From: DATEJJ01 sp039649115
GTDB lineage: Bacteria > Actinomycetota > Actinomycetes > Mycobacteriales > Micromonosporaceae
Reading direction: 5' to 3'
Length of the DNA: 51,646 nt
NCBI GenBank assembly: GCA_039649115.1
Contig: JBBWZQ010000135.1
Coordinates: 1 to 51,646, forward strand
Below the pieces are notes generated by a model that was given only the letters and a program-made list of their open reading frames with translations, did no database searches and had not been told where the DNA came from. Every line of letters begins with the position of its first letter. The stretch's first letter is position 1. The position numbers and the translations under genes are program-made. Shown here one piece after another: positions 43,120 to 50,467 of the stretch.

Positions 43120-43883
43120 CGCGCCTCGCCCAGATGTTTGGCCACGGTGCCGCAGATCTCCGCGAACTCGGCGGTGTAGCGCACGTCGGGCAGCCGTGGA
43201 ACATCCAGCGGCACGGGGATGTCGGCGAGGATCCGGCCGGGCCGGGGCGAGAGCACGAGCACCCGCCCGGACAGGTAGACGGCCTCGGCGACGGAGTGCG
43301 TGACGAGCACGCCGGTGAAGCGCTCGGACAGGTACAGCGCCTGCAACTGGTCGCAGAGCCGGTTGCGGGTCAGCTCGTCGAGCGCACCGAACGGCTCGTC
43401 GAGCAGGAACAGCCGGGGGCGGACGGTCAGCGCCTGGGCCAGCGCGGCGCGCATCCGCATGCCGCCGGAGAGCTGGTGCGGCCGGTGCCCGGCAAACTCG
43501 GCGAGCCCGACCTGCTCGATGGCGTGCTGTGCCAGGGCCCGGCGCCGCTCGCGCGGTACCCGGTGCAACTGCGCGACCAGCTCCACGTTGCCGCGCACCG
43601 TGCGCCACGGCAGCAGGGTCGGCTCCTGGAAGACGTAGGCGATGTCGTCGGTGCCGCGCGCCAGCGTGCCGCCGGTCACCGGCTCCAGCCCGGCGATCAC
43701 CCGCAGCAGCGTGGTTTTGCCGCTGCCGGACGGGCCGACGACGGCGACGAACTCTCCAGGGCTGACCGCGAGGTCGAGGCCGGCCAGCGCCACAGTGCCG
43801 TCCGGGTAACGCTTCCCGAGGTCGGCCAGCCGGATCAGGTGGCCAGGGCTGGTCACTGCGCGGCCCCCCGTACGCTCAGACAT
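43116..43883 (-). CDS. ABC transporter ATP-binding protein, SsuB/TauB type
   Basis: This 255-residue ATPase has Walker A GPSGSGKT at residues 50-57, VFQEPTLLPWRTV as Q-loop, signature LSGGMRMR, Walker B LFLLDEPFGALD and the switch histidine in VTHSVAEA. ATG 43883 begins 20 bp after the pobA stop; GTG 43856 with GGGGGG upstream is an alternative start. It powers the pobA-linked importer. Confidence 0.94.
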   Translation of the reverse strand: MSERTGGRAVTSPGHLIRLADLGKRYPDGTVALAGLDLAVSPGEFVAVVGPSGSGKTTLLRVIAGLEPVTGGTLARGTDDIAYVFQEPTLLPWRTVRGNVELVAQLHRVPRERRRALAQHAIEQVGLAEFAGHRPHQLSGGMRMRAALAQALTVRPRLFLLDEPFGALDELTRNRLCDQLQALYLSERFTGVLVTHSVAEAVYLSGRVLVLSPRPGRILADIPVPLDVPRLPDVRYTAEFAEICGTVAKHLGEAR

Positions 43884-43902
43884 CGACCAGGATCGGGCAA
43901 GC

Positions 43903-45078
43903 CTACTTCACCGGCAGTGGGGCGCCCACGTAGTTCTCCGCGAGCGCAACCGACGCGGCGCGCGAGGAGGTGACGTGCCGCAACTGGGCCAGCTGCACCT
44001 GGGTGCCGAAGCTGTCGCCGGGGTTGGTGTGCAACATGGACGTCATCCACCACGAGAAGTAGGTGGCCCGCCAGATCCGGCCGAGGCAGGTGTCGGAGTA
44101 GGCGTCCGCGGGGCCGCTGTCGCCGCGGGTGAGCAGCTCGACGAGCGCGCGGGCGAGCACCGCGACGTCGGCGACCGCGAGGTTGAGCCCCTTGGCGCCG
44201 GTGGGCGGCACGATGTGCGCCGCGTCGCCGGCCAGGAACAGCCGCCCGTACCGCATGGGAGAGCTGACGAAGCTGCGCATCGGGGTGATCGCCTTCTCCC
44301 GGATCGGCCCCTCGCGCAGCGTCCAGCCGGACAGCGCGAAGCGCCGCGCCAGGTGCTCCCAGATCCGGTCGTCGGGCCAGTTGGCGACGTCGTCGTCCGC
44401 GTCGACCTGCAGGTAGAGCCGGCTCACCTCGGGCGTGCGCACGCTGTGCAGCGCGAACCCGTCGGGGTGGTGCGCGTAGATCAGCTCGTCCGTGGACGGC
44501 GGCACGTCCGCGATGATCCCGAGCCAGCCGTACGGGTAGCCGCGCTCGTACACGCTGAGCTGTTCGGGCGGCAGCGACGCTCGGCTGATCCCGTGGAAGC
44601 CGTCGCAGCCCGCGATCACGTCGGCCCGCACCTCGCGTGCCACACCACCGGCGTCCACGTACCGCAGCACGGGGGCCGCGGTGTCCCAGCCGGCGATCGC
44701 GGTCGCCGATACCTCGAAGTCGATGTGTTGCCCCGCGGCCAGGCGGGCCGCGACCAGGTCCTTGACCACCTCGGTCTGGGCATAGATCGTGACCGTGCGC
44801 CCGGTGAGCTCGCGGAAGTCGAGGTGGTGGCGTTCCCCGGCGAACTGGAGGTAGATGCCACCGTGCTCGATGCCCTCCTTGTCCAGCCGGCTGCCCAGGC
44901 CGGTGGCGCGCAGCAGGTCCACGGTGCCCTGCTCCAGCAGGCCCGCACGCTGGCGCCCCTCGACGTGCTCGCGGCTGCGGTCCTCCACCACGATGGAGTC
45001 GACGCCGGCCTGCCCGAGCAGGTGGGACAGCAGCAGACCGGCCGGGCCCGCACCGACGATGGCCACCTGTGTCCTCAA
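43903..45078 (-). CDS. pobA: 4-hydroxybenzoate 3-monooxygenase
   Basis: This 391-residue FAD-dependent aromatic hydroxylase converts 4-hydroxybenzoate to protocatechuate with NAD(P)H and O2. FAD motifs are GAGPAG (9-14), the DG motif in AGCDGFHGISR, and GDAAHIVPPTGAKGLNLA in the C-terminal half. RAGLLEQGTVDLL and the overall length are characteristic of PobA. The start is a TTG at 45078, giving the canonical MRTQVAIVGAG opening, with GAGAAG upstream. It diverges from the pca operon across a shared regulatory region and leads its own operon with an ABC importer and a methyltransferase. Confidence 0.95.
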   Translation of the reverse strand: MRTQVAIVGAGPAGLLLSHLLGQAGVDSIVVEDRSREHVEGRQRAGLLEQGTVDLLRATGLGSRLDKEGIEHGGIYLQFAGERHHLDFRELTGRTVTIYAQTEVVKDLVAARLAAGQHIDFEVSATAIAGWDTAAPVLRYVDAGGVAREVRADVIAGCDGFHGISRASLPPEQLSVYERGYPYGWLGIIADVPPSTDELIYAHHPDGFALHSVRTPEVSRLYLQVDADDDVANWPDDRIWEHLARRFALSGWTLREGPIREKAITPMRSFVSSPMRYGRLFLAGDAAHIVPPTGAKGLNLAVADVAVLARALVELLTRGDSGPADAYSDTCLGRIWRATYFSWWMTSMLHTNPGDSFGTQVQLAQLRHVTSSRAASVALAENYVGAPLPVK

Positions 45079-45106
45079 CGTCTTCTCACCCTCGTGTGCG
45101 GCAGAC

Positions 45107-45129
45107 GAACGTGCGTTCTCCTGGCGAAC
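45107..45129. promoter_or_regulatory. Candidate IclR (PcaR/PobR-type) operator on the pobA side
   Basis: A GAACG-TG-CGTTC inverted pair (45107-45118) and a GGCGAAC half-site (45123-45129) make three GTTCG-type half-sites. The outer one overlaps the pobA -10 box. Three half-sites, two inverted and one direct, are the known layout of PcaU/PobR sites in Acinetobacter. Confidence 0.55.
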
Positions 45130-45155
45130 CTAGAGGACCCTGTAAGGAGCGTCAA
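45127..45155 (-). promoter_or_regulatory. pobA promoter
   Basis: On the minus strand, TTGACG (45155-45150), a 17-bp spacer, then TAGGTT (45132-45127). Transcription would begin near 45120, about 40 nt before the TTG start. The -35 box is half of the GTCAACGTTGAC palindrome (45151-45162) shared with the pca promoter. Confidence 0.6.
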
Positions 45156-45157
45156 CG

Positions 45158-45187
45158 TTGACTTATGCTAAGCATCCGCCGTACTGT
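45158..45187 (+). promoter_or_regulatory. pca operon promoter
   Basis: TTGACT (45158-45163), an 18-bp spacer, then TACTGT (45182-45187). The spacer holds a further 11-bp palindrome, ATGCTAAGCAT (45165-45175). The -35 box is the other half of the shared GTCAACGTTGAC palindrome. Leader length to the pcaI ATG is about 60 nt. Confidence 0.6.
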
Positions 45188-45219
45188 TCGCTGGAAGCAC
45201 GAGCGTTCGCTGAGCGAAC
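45186..45219. promoter_or_regulatory. Candidate IclR (PcaR-type) operator on the pca side
   Basis: GTTCGCTG (45186-45193) is repeated directly at 45205-45212, where it forms the perfect palindrome GTTCGCTGAGCGAAC (45205-45219). The first copy overlaps the -10 box. A further CGAAC occurs at 45230-45234. The regulator is probably the IclR protein at the end of the operon. Confidence 0.6.
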
Positions 45220-45252
45220 TTGACCACGGCGAACGAGGACACGGAGCGCCGC

Positions 45253-46071
45253 ATGGCAGAGATCGTTCCGCTCCCGCAGGCAGTCTCCGAGCTGGTGCAC
45301 GACGGGGACACGGTCGCGCTGGAGGGGTTCACCCATCTCATCCCGTTCGCCGCGGGGCAGGAGATCATCCGGCAGGGCCGGCGGAACCTGACCCTGGTCC
45401 GGATGACGCCGGACATGATCTACGACCAGCTGATCGGGATGGGCTGCGCGCGGCGGCTGGTGTTCTCCTGGGGCGGCAACCCGGGGGTCGGCTCGCTGCA
45501 CCGCTTCCGGGACGCCGTGGAGCACGGCTGGCCGGTGCCGCTGGAGCTGGAGGAGCACTCGCACGCGGGGATGGCCAACCGGTACGTGGCCGGGGCCAGC
45601 GGGCTGCCGTTCGCCGTGCTGCGCGGGTACGTGGGCACCGACCTGCCCGGCCAGTCGTCCAACATCAAGCCGATCACCTGCCCGTTCACCGGCGAGGTGC
45701 TCACCGCGGTGCCCGCGCTGAGCCCGGACGTGACCGTCGTGCACGCCCAGCGCGCCGACCGGTCGGGCAACGTGCAGATGTGGGGCATCACCGGGGTGCA
45801 GAAAGAGGCGGTGCTGGCCGCGCGGCGCAGCCTGGTCACCGTCGAGGAACTGGTGGACGAGCTGGCGCCGCGCCCGGGCGCGGTGGTGTTGCCGTCGTGG
45901 GCGGTCGGCCGGGTTTCTCTGGTACCGGGCGGGGCGCACCCGTCCTACGCGCAGGGCTACTCCACCCGCGACAACGACTTCTATCTCGCCTGGGACGCGA
46001 TCAGCCGCGACCGGGACACCTTCCAGTCCTGGATGCGCGAGCATGTGCTGGGAGAAGTATGGACTCATTGA
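45253..46071 (+). CDS. pcaI: 3-oxoadipate CoA-transferase subunit A
   Basis: This 272-residue alpha subunit of a family I CoA-transferase moves CoA from succinyl-CoA to 3-oxoadipate. Landmarks are VALEGFTHLIPFAAGQEIIRQ, the glycine-rich SWGGNPGVGSLHRF and the beta-strand block VTVVHAQRADRSGNVQMWG. ATG 45253 has GGAG seven bases upstream; a TTG at 45220 is in frame but would fall close to the operator. It is the first gene of the pca operon, and the beta-subunit ATG lies 13 nt inside its end. Confidence 0.9.
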   Translation: MAEIVPLPQAVSELVHDGDTVALEGFTHLIPFAAGQEIIRQGRRNLTLVRMTPDMIYDQLIGMGCARRLVFSWGGNPGVGSLHRFRDAVEHGWPVPLELEEHSHAGMANRYVAGASGLPFAVLRGYVGTDLPGQSSNIKPITCPFTGEVLTAVPALSPDVTVVHAQRADRSGNVQMWGITGVQKEAVLAARRSLVTVEELVDELAPRPGAVVLPSWAVGRVSLVPGGAHPSYAQGYSTRDNDFYLAWDAISRDRDTFQSWMREHVLGEVWTH

Positions 46072-46844
46072 CCTGGACGGCTGACGAGATGATGACGGTC
46101 GCCGCCGCGCGGGCGCTGCGCGACGGCGCGCTCTGCTTCGTCGGCATCGGCCTGCCCAGCACCGCGGCCAACCTGGCCCGCCGCACCCACGCGCCCGGGC
46201 TCGTCCTGGTGTACGAGTCCGGCACGCTCGGCGCCAAGCCCGGCTTCCTGCCACTGTCCATAGGGGACGGTGTGCTCGCCGACACGGCTGACTCGGTGGT
46301 CAGCGTGCCCGAGGTCTTCAACTACTGGCTGCAGCCGGGCCGCATCGATGTCGGCTTCCTGTCGGCGGCGCAGCTCGACCGGTACGCGAACATCAACACC
46401 ACGATCGTCGGCGACGACTACGCGCACCCGCGGGTACGGCTGCCCGGTGCCGGCGGCGCGCCCGAGATCGCCGCGTCCTGCCGCGAGGTGATCGTCGTGG
46501 TGCGGCAGAGCCCCCGCGCCTTCGTCGAGCGGGTGGACTTCGTCACCAGCGTGGGCTTCGGCTCGGGTCCGGGCGACCGGGCGCGGCTCGGGCTGCGCGG
46601 CGGCGGGCCCCGGATCGTCATCACCGACCTGGGCGTGCTGGAGCCCGACCCGCAGACCAGCGAGCTGACCCTGACCACGCTGCACCCGGGGGCCACGGTG
46701 GAGCAGGCGCGCGCGGCCACCGGCTGGCCGCTCGCGGTGCGCGACAAGGTCGCGGTCACCGACGCGCCCACCGACGTGGAGCTGGCCGTGCTGCGGGAGC
46801 TGGAAGCGAACAAGGGCGGCCGCAACCGCCGGGAAGGAGCCTGA
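46059..46844 (+). CDS. pcaJ: 3-oxoadipate CoA-transferase subunit B
   Basis: This 261-residue beta subunit carries the catalytic glutamate in VYESGTLGAKP (E53), which forms the glutamyl-CoA intermediate. GIGLPSTAANLARR and a C-terminal DLGVLEPDPQTSELTLTTLHPG block agree with the family. It works as a heteromer with PcaI in the cytoplasm. ATG 46059 follows GGAGAAG and overlaps pcaI; the pcaH GTG begins directly after its TGA. Confidence 0.92.
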   Translation: MDSLTWTADEMMTVAAARALRDGALCFVGIGLPSTAANLARRTHAPGLVLVYESGTLGAKPGFLPLSIGDGVLADTADSVVSVPEVFNYWLQPGRIDVGFLSAAQLDRYANINTTIVGDDYAHPRVRLPGAGGAPEIAASCREVIVVVRQSPRAFVERVDFVTSVGFGSGPGDRARLGLRGGGPRIVITDLGVLEPDPQTSELTLTTLHPGATVEQARAATGWPLAVRDKVAVTDAPTDVELAVLRELEANKGGRNRREGA

Positions 46845-47567
46845 GTGACCGGCACGCTGGTACTGCCCGGATACGAGCGGCCGCGCGGACTGCACCCGCC
46901 GCTGGCCAGCCCGGCCTACCGTTCCACCATCCTGCGCGCGCCGGCCCAGCCGCTGGTGGTGCTGCCGCACAACCTGACCGAGGTGACCGGGCCGCTGCTC
47001 GGTGCCGGGCGGGTGCGGGCGGCCGACGCCGACCTGACCCGCCAGCACGCGGGCGAGCCGCTGGGGCAGCGCATCGTCGTGCACGGCCGGGTGCTGGAGC
47101 GCGACGGCCGGCCGGTACCCCGCACCCTGGTGGAGATCTGGCAGGCGAACGCGTCCGGCCGGTACAACCACGGGCGGGACAACTGGGCCGCGCCGCTGGA
47201 CCCGAACTTCACCGGCGGCGGGCGGGTGCTGACCGACGACCAGGGCCGGTACCGCTTCCTGACCATCAAGCCGGGCGCCTACCCGTGGGGCAACCACCGC
47301 AACGCCTGGCGGCCGGCGCACATCCACTTCTCGGTGTTCGGTCGCGCGTTCACCCAGCGCCTGGTGACCCAGATGTACTTCCCGGACGACCCGATGTTCC
47401 CGTACGACCCCATCTTCAACTCCATCCCCGACGAGCGGGCCCGGCGGCGGCTGGTGTCCCGCTTCGACATGGACGCCACCGAGCCGGACTGGGCGCTGGC
47501 CTTCCAGTGGGACATCGTGCTGCGCGGATCGGACTCCACGCCCATGGAGGAACCGCACGATGACTGA
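46845..47567 (+). CDS. pcaH: Protocatechuate 3,4-dioxygenase beta subunit
   Basis: This 240-residue subunit holds the non-heme Fe(III) site that opens the protocatechuate ring between C3 and C4 to 3-carboxy-cis,cis-muconate. The four iron ligands are visible: Y107 (GRYNHG), Y146 (GAYPWGN), H159 and H161 (AHIHFSVFG). They sit one position from those of the Pseudomonas enzyme. GTG 46845 directly abuts the pcaJ stop. The pcaG ATG overlaps the 3' end by 8 nt, as expected for equal synthesis of the two subunits. Confidence 0.96.
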   Translation: MTGTLVLPGYERPRGLHPPLASPAYRSTILRAPAQPLVVLPHNLTEVTGPLLGAGRVRAADADLTRQHAGEPLGQRIVVHGRVLERDGRPVPRTLVEIWQANASGRYNHGRDNWAAPLDPNFTGGGRVLTDDQGRYRFLTIKPGAYPWGNHRNAWRPAHIHFSVFGRAFTQRLVTQMYFPDDPMFPYDPIFNSIPDERARRRLVSRFDMDATEPDWALAFQWDIVLRGSDSTPMEEPHDD

Positions 47568-48114
47568 GTCCTTGACGCCGTCCCAGACCGTCGGGCCGTT
47601 CCTTTCCATCGGGCTGCCCTGGGCGGACGGCCCCGAGGTGGTACCCGAGGACACGCCCGGCAGCTTCGTGCTCTCCGGGCAGGTGCTCGACGGCGAGGGC
47701 GCACCGCTGACCGACGCCATGGTGGAGACGTGGCAGGCGGACCCGGCGGGGCGGTTCGCGCACCCCGACGACCCGAGGGGAGCGGCCGGCGAGTTCCGCG
47801 GCTTCGGCCGGTGCCCGACCGACGCGGCGGGCCGCTACTGGATCCGCACGGTCAAGCCCGGCCCGCTGCCCGCGCCGGGTGGCGGGGTGGAGGCGCCGCA
47901 CCTGGACGTGTCGGTGTTCGCGCGGGGCCTGCTGGACCGGCTGGTGACCCGGTGCTACTTCGCCGACGAGGTCGCGGCCAACGGAGCCGATCCGGTGCTG
48001 TCCACTGTGGATCCCGCGCGCCGGGGCACCCTGCTCGCGGCGGCCGGGCCGGACGGGTACCACCTGGACATCCGGCTGCAGGGCGAGAACGAGACGGTGT
48101 TCTTCGACATATGA
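47560..48114 (+). CDS. pcaG: Protocatechuate 3,4-dioxygenase alpha subunit
   Basis: This 184-residue alpha subunit shares the intradiol dioxygenase fold (TPSQTVGPFLSIGLPW, AMVETWQADPAGRFAHP) but lacks the second pair of iron ligands: the strand reads APHLDVSVFARG where PcaH has AHIHFSVFG. It contributes to the active-site wall of the alpha-beta protomer. ATG 47560 overlaps pcaH. A 76-bp structured spacer separates it from pcaB, the largest gap inside this operon. Confidence 0.95.
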   Translation: MTESLTPSQTVGPFLSIGLPWADGPEVVPEDTPGSFVLSGQVLDGEGAPLTDAMVETWQADPAGRFAHPDDPRGAAGEFRGFGRCPTDAAGRYWIRTVKPGPLPAPGGGVEAPHLDVSVFARGLLDRLVTRCYFADEVAANGADPVLSTVDPARRGTLLAAAGPDGYHLDIRLQGENETVFFDI

Positions 48115-48136
48115 GCGAGCGGCAGCGAGCGAATCA

Positions 48137-48190
48137 CGGGCAGAGCGCATCTGGTGCCTCGTGCCCGCCCGCAGCGAAGCGAGGACGGGC
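48137..48190 (+). promoter_or_regulatory. Alternative hairpins before pcaB
   Basis: CGGGCA (48137-48142) can pair with TGCCCG (48162-48167). The same TGCCCG/GCCCG can instead pair with CGGGC (48186-48190), which abuts the pcaB ATG and follows its GAGG binding site. The two pairings exclude each other. The spacer also has GAGCGAGCGGCAGCGAGCGA, a repeat-like sequence. Confidence 0.35.
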
Positions 48191-49321
48191 ATGAGTCTCT
48201 TTGACAGCCTCGCCAGCTCGCCGGCCGTGGTCGACGCGACCGGCGACCGGGCGTGGCTGCAGGCGATGCTCGACGTCGAGTCCGCGCTGGCGCGCGCGGG
48301 TGCCAAGGCCGGGCTGGTACCGGTGCCGGCCGCCGAGGCCATCGCGGCGGCGGCGCGGGCGGAGCTCTTCGACGCCGGGGACGTCGGCCGGCGCGCGGTG
48401 GCCTCGGCCACCCCGGTGATCCCGCTGCTGTCCGACCTGCGCGCCGCCCTGCCGCCCGACGTTGCCGAGCACGTGCACCTCGGCGCCACCAGCCAGGACA
48501 TCGTGGACACCGCACTGTGCCTCGTCGCGTACCGGTCCTGCGTGCTGATCCTCGCCGATCTCGCGGCCGTCGCCGACCGGCTGGCGCACCTGACGCGCGA
48601 GCACCGGGGCACCGTCCAGATGGGACGGACGCTGCTCCAGCAGGCCGAGCCGACCACGTTCGGCGCGGTGTGCGCCGGCTGGCTGGTGGCGGTGGACGAG
48701 GCGCGGGCCGGGCTGGTGCGGGCCCGCGGGCGGCTGGCGGTGCAGCTGGGCGGGCCGGTCGGTACCCTCGCCGGCTACGGCGAGCGCGGCCCGCAGGTCG
48801 TCGCGCTGCTGGCCGAGGAGCTGGGCCTCGCCGAGCCGGTGCTGCCGTGGCACACCAACCGCAACCGGGTCGCCGAGCTGGCCGCCGCGCTGGGCATCGT
48901 GTCCGGCGCGCTGGCGGGCATCGCGCTGGACGTGGCGCTGCTGTCCCAGACGGAGGTCGGCGAGGTGACCGAGGGCAGCCCCGGCGGCTCCTCGGCGATG
49001 CCACACAAGCGCAACCCGGCCCGCTCGGTGCTGGTCACCGCCGCCGCGCACCGGGTACCGGCGCTGGTGGCCACGGTGCTCGCCGGGATGGCCCAGGAGT
49101 ACCAGCGTGCGGCCGGCCGGTGGCAGGCCGAGTGGGGGACCGTGACCGAGCTGCTGCGCCTCGTCGGCGGCACCGCGGCGCACACCCGCGAGCTGCTCGG
49201 CGATCTGCGCGTGCACGCCGGGCGGATGCGGGCGGCCGCTGGCGATTCCGGTCCCGGCCGCGCCGTCGACCTGCTCATCGCCCGTGCCCTGGCCGAGCAC
49301 GAGGGGACGGTGCCCTGGTGA
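48191..49321 (+). CDS. pcaB: 3-carboxy-cis,cis-muconate cycloisomerase
   Basis: This 376-residue member of the fumarase/aspartase superfamily converts 3-carboxy-cis,cis-muconate to 4-carboxymuconolactone. The signature GSSAMPHKRNP is at residues 266-276, and GATSQDIVDTAL (98-109) is a second conserved region. It is shorter than the roughly 450-residue proteobacterial enzymes because the C-terminal domain is reduced. ATG 48191 follows GAGG. The pcaD GTG overlaps its stop by 4 nt. Confidence 0.94.
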   Translation: MSLFDSLASSPAVVDATGDRAWLQAMLDVESALARAGAKAGLVPVPAAEAIAAAARAELFDAGDVGRRAVASATPVIPLLSDLRAALPPDVAEHVHLGATSQDIVDTALCLVAYRSCVLILADLAAVADRLAHLTREHRGTVQMGRTLLQQAEPTTFGAVCAGWLVAVDEARAGLVRARGRLAVQLGGPVGTLAGYGERGPQVVALLAEELGLAEPVLPWHTNRNRVAELAAALGIVSGALAGIALDVALLSQTEVGEVTEGSPGGSSAMPHKRNPARSVLVTAAAHRVPALVATVLAGMAQEYQRAAGRWQAEWGTVTELLRLVGGTAAHTRELLGDLRVHAGRMRAAAGDSGPGRAVDLLIARALAEHEGTVPW

Positions 49322-50091
49322 CCGGACTGCACTACGAGATCAGCGGCCCGCCGGACGCTCCCGTGCTGGTGCTGGGCTGCTCGCTGGGCACCACCCTGCA
49401 GATGTGGCAGCCACTGCTCGGGCAGCTCGGCGACCGGTACCGGGTGGTGCGCTACGACCACCGCGGGCACGGCGGGTCGCCGGTGCCACCAGGTCCGTAC
49501 ACAGTGGAGGAACTCGGTCGGGACGTGCTGGCGCTGCTGGACTCGCTGGACCTGGACCAGGTGCTCTACTGTGGACTGTCGCTGGGTGGCATGGTGGGCA
49601 TGTGGCTGGCCGCGCACGCGCCGCACCGGGTACGCCGGCTGGCGCTGCTGTGCACCGCGGCCTACCTGCCGCCGGCCGAGGGGTGGCTGACCCGCGCGGC
49701 GCAGGTGCGCTCGGCCGGCACCGCCAGCATCGCGGAGCTGGTCCTGGCCCGCTGGTTCACCGCGCCCTACCTGGCCGCCCACCCGGACGAGGTGGCCGCG
49801 TACCGCACGATGCTGGCGGGTGCGCCGTCCGAGGGGTACGCCGGCTGCTGCGAGGCGATCGCGAAGATGGACCTGCGACCGGTGCTGCCGCGCATCCGGG
49901 CGGCCACGCTGGTGGTCGCCGGGCGCGCCGACCCCGCCATCCCGCCGGTGTTCGGCGAACAGATCGCGGCCGCGGTGCCCGGTGCTCGGTTCGCGATCGT
50001 CGAGGGCGCGGCGCACCTCGCGAGCGTGGAACAGCCGGCGGCGGTGGGCCTGCTGCTGGCCGGCCACCTGGGCGGACGAGGGGAACGGTGA
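49318..50091 (+). CDS. pcaD: 3-oxoadipate enol-lactonase
   Basis: This 257-residue alpha/beta hydrolase cleaves 3-oxoadipate enol-lactone. The nucleophile elbow is GLSLGG (S88), the acid is the Asp of GRADPAIP, and the histidine lies in EGAAHLASVE. The oxyanion-side segment reads LGCSLGTTLQMW. In many actinobacteria PcaD and PcaC are fused (PcaL); here they are separate, with four bases between stop and start. GTG 49318 overlaps the pcaB stop. Confidence 0.93.
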   Translation: MTGLHYEISGPPDAPVLVLGCSLGTTLQMWQPLLGQLGDRYRVVRYDHRGHGGSPVPPGPYTVEELGRDVLALLDSLDLDQVLYCGLSLGGMVGMWLAAHAPHRVRRLALLCTAAYLPPAEGWLTRAAQVRSAGTASIAELVLARWFTAPYLAAHPDEVAAYRTMLAGAPSEGYAGCCEAIAKMDLRPVLPRIRAATLVVAGRADPAIPPVFGEQIAAAVPGARFAIVEGAAHLASVEQPAAVGLLLAGHLGGRGER

Positions 50092-50095
50092 GCGC

Positions 50096-50467
50096 GTGAG
50101 TGACCGGTACGAGGCGGGCATGGCGGTGCGCCGGGAGGTGCTGGGCGACGCGCACGTGGACCGCGCGGTGGCCAGGACGGACGCGTTCACCGCCGACTTC
50201 CAGGACCTGATCACCCGGTACGCGTGGGGCGAGATCTGGACCCGGGACGGGCTGGACCGCCGCACCCGCAGTTGCATCGCCCTGGCCGTGCTCGCCACCC
50301 TGCGGTGCGAGGAGGAGCTGGCCATGCACGTGCGCGCGGCGCTGCGCAACGGTCTGCGGCCCGAGGAGATCAAGGAGGTGCTGCTGCAGGTCGCCATCTA
50401 CGCCGGCGTCCCCGCGGCGAACACCGCCTTCGCCGTCGCCCAGCGCACCCTCGAAGAGAACCGATGA
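50096..50467 (+). CDS. pcaC: 4-carboxymuconolactone decarboxylase
   Basis: This 123-residue protein of the CMD/AhpD-like fold decarboxylates 4-carboxymuconolactone to the enol-lactone used by PcaD. Family landmarks are DFQDLITRYAWGEIWTRDGLDRRTRS and ELAMHVRAALRNGLRPEEIKEVLLQVAIYAGVPAAN. GTG 50096 lies four bases after the pcaD stop. The regulator gene overlaps its stop (ATGA). Confidence 0.95.
   Translation: MSDRYEAGMAVRREVLGDAHVDRAVARTDAFTADFQDLITRYAWGEIWTRDGLDRRTRSCIALAVLATLRCEEELAMHVRAALRNGLRPEEIKEVLLQVAIYAGVPAANTAFAVAQRTLEENR

Noticed and set aside
5292..48012. DnaA boxes (TTGTGGAC-like words)
   Set aside because: They are scattered singly inside genes, match the box only in part, and no dnaA, dnaN or origin cluster is present.
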